From: Persea americana
Lineage: Eukaryota > Streptophyta > Magnoliopsida > Laurales > Lauraceae
Direction of reading: 5' to 3'
Assembly: GCA_029852735.1 (NCBI GenBank)
Contig: CM056813.1
Location: 63,607,682-63,671,681, forward strand
Length of the DNA stretch: 64,000 bases
Both the position numbers and the translations under genes were made by a program. The notes under the pieces were generated by a model, which saw only the letters and a list, made by a program, of their open reading frames with translations, had not been told where the DNA came from and searched no databases. Each line of letters opens with the position of its first letter. Within the stretch, counting starts at the first letter, position 1. Of the stretch, positions 62,575-64,000 are shown in pieces.

Positions 62575-64000
62575 TACATACAACTGAATGCTTTAATTAA
62601 ATACATGTTCTTTATTCATCTCCAACCTCAAAGCCGCAAATATTCTTAAGGGATTTTGTTAACTACTAAATAACCTTTTAGAAGTAAAAAAAGTTAAAAG
62701 AAAGAAAGAAAAAAGAAATAAAGGAAGGAAAAAAGTAAAAGATTATTAATATTAATTTGTCGGTTGTAGTTATTATCGAATCACTTGAATTGTAAGATTC
62801 GATGAAACGAGTATTGAATCGTAAGATTCATTTTATAGATATGAATTGTTTTTCTTTGGATTCAAGATGTGAATTGTAAGATTCTAATAACTATGGCTAG
62901 ATACATGCGGGAATAGAGGGAGAGAGGGGTACTTTGGTAGGAATATCTCCCTTGAGTTTTTCATAGAAAACTGTCTTCTTTCAAGAATAACTTGATTGGA
63001 CTGTGATCTATTTGATTCACTAGAATCGTTTTGGCGCACTGTTGGTTTTTCGATATATGTCCGATTCAAAATGTTCTTCTATTAAACCACTAGAAGCATT
63101 TGGTTTACCAGTCCAACTGCTAGATCCGATCTTCACAATGATCTGGTTGTCTCTGGGGCATTGAACTGCCTCGGCCAATTGCAGATAACAAAATAAATTT
63201 CTCCTCATTGAACTTGGATACTTTTATCTGGTTTTTCCCTCAGTTTAAACTTCCTTCTTGATTTCAACTTTCCACTATAAAATGATTTTCAGTTTTTTAC
63301 TTTCTTTATTATTTTCAGTTTTTTTTATAAGGTGTATCAAATATGTGGATTTTTTTTTTAGTTTTGATATACAACTATGGCTATATTTTTTTTGTTTTAT
63401 ATACTTTTTAGGTTTTTTTTTTATTTTATTCATTTTTTCCACCAGCCAAATATTCTATTGTCTTGTTTTTATTTTTCATAATTCCTATTAGTCTTCATAT
63501 GGTACTTATGACTTAGGAATTATCTATTACTTAATTCATCATTAAAATGAACTTCCATGCAGACTGCATGTATTTGGCTTCCTCTTTGGCTGGGTAGCGT
63601 AATTGAATTGGTCTAAACCACAGCAGATTTGACAGTTAAGGATCAAACAACGATTTAAAAGTGCGATACGTATCCATACACTACCAGGGCAAAAGGTCAA
63701 AATCTAACAGTTTTCAATATTCTAGATTTTTAATTCTTTTAATTCTTTTAAGAATTTTTCCACCATTAACCGATACGTATCCACAATAGTAAAAAACATA
63801 TTATTTTTTCAGCTGTACTGCAATCTTGAATTGTTACAGTAATATATCATTCTTATTGGCCGGTGTCAAGCGTCCGTCTACCCTTTAATTTGTCAAATAC
63901 CTGAAACTCTATTATCAATTCATTTCATTCACTCATTAATTCTCTTTTATGTGCTGGTTTACTTTTACGATTAACAATTCATTTCATTCCCTAATTAACG
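62575..64000. other. Intergenic stretch to the window edge
   Basis: AT-rich DNA with T-rich runs around 63300-63480 and no recognised exon or element. Confidence 0.4.

Overview
This window is nuclear DNA from a flowering plant, on present evidence a non-grass angiosperm. The support is AT-rich intergenic DNA, GT-AG introns up to 5.6 kb, plant-specific protein families and dense remnants of plant transposable elements. The species cannot be named from the sequence alone. Nothing bacterial, organellar or CRISPR-like was seen.

Three host protein-coding genes can be reconstructed exon by exon. (1) A minus-strand GT14 glycosyltransferase of the GlcAT14 type, which acts on arabinogalactan-protein glycans, lies at 15270-8085. 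It has four exons and a 5.65 kb third intron that holds an antisense LTR-like sequence. (2) A plus-strand DUF569 protein with a fascin-like beta-trefoil starts at 34992. It has two certain exons (34992-35543 and 36070-36366) and a possible alternative third exon. (3) A large plus-strand ubiquitin-hydrolase-related gene (DUF627, C2H2 finger, DUF629, USP-like domain) starts at 45901 and can be followed through 12 exons to about 61.3 kb. Its 2475-bp first exon encodes half the protein. The final His-box part of the USP fold is not found in the remaining 2.6 kb, so the gene either continues past the window or is eroded at its 3' end.

Layout: 1-8 kb is intergenic, with LTR-like fragments and three foldback MITEs. 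8-15.3 kb is the GT14 gene. 15.3-33 kb is a repeat-rich spacer. It holds a 557-bp insertion bounded by a 17-bp direct repeat, then a train of head-to-tail Helitron-like elements (23.3-27.6 kb) facing an inverted relative (28.1-30.5 kb). 33-36.4 kb is the DUF569 gene with a probable 5' UTR intron. 36.8-45.4 kb is spacer with a 530-bp tandem duplication carrying internal inverted repeats and a Ty1/copia polyprotein relic. 45.4-61.4 kb is the USP-like gene, whose introns hold a probable solo LTR, SINE/LINE-like tails and CT microsatellites. 61.4-64 kb is spacer with a MITE bounded by a perfect 9-bp duplication and a perfect 80-bp tandem duplication.

The three host genes have no evident joint pathway. 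They look like ordinary unlinked plant neighbours separated by transposon debris. The most distinctive content is structural: nested palindromes, 9-10 bp target duplications and Helitron-like end-to-end insertion.
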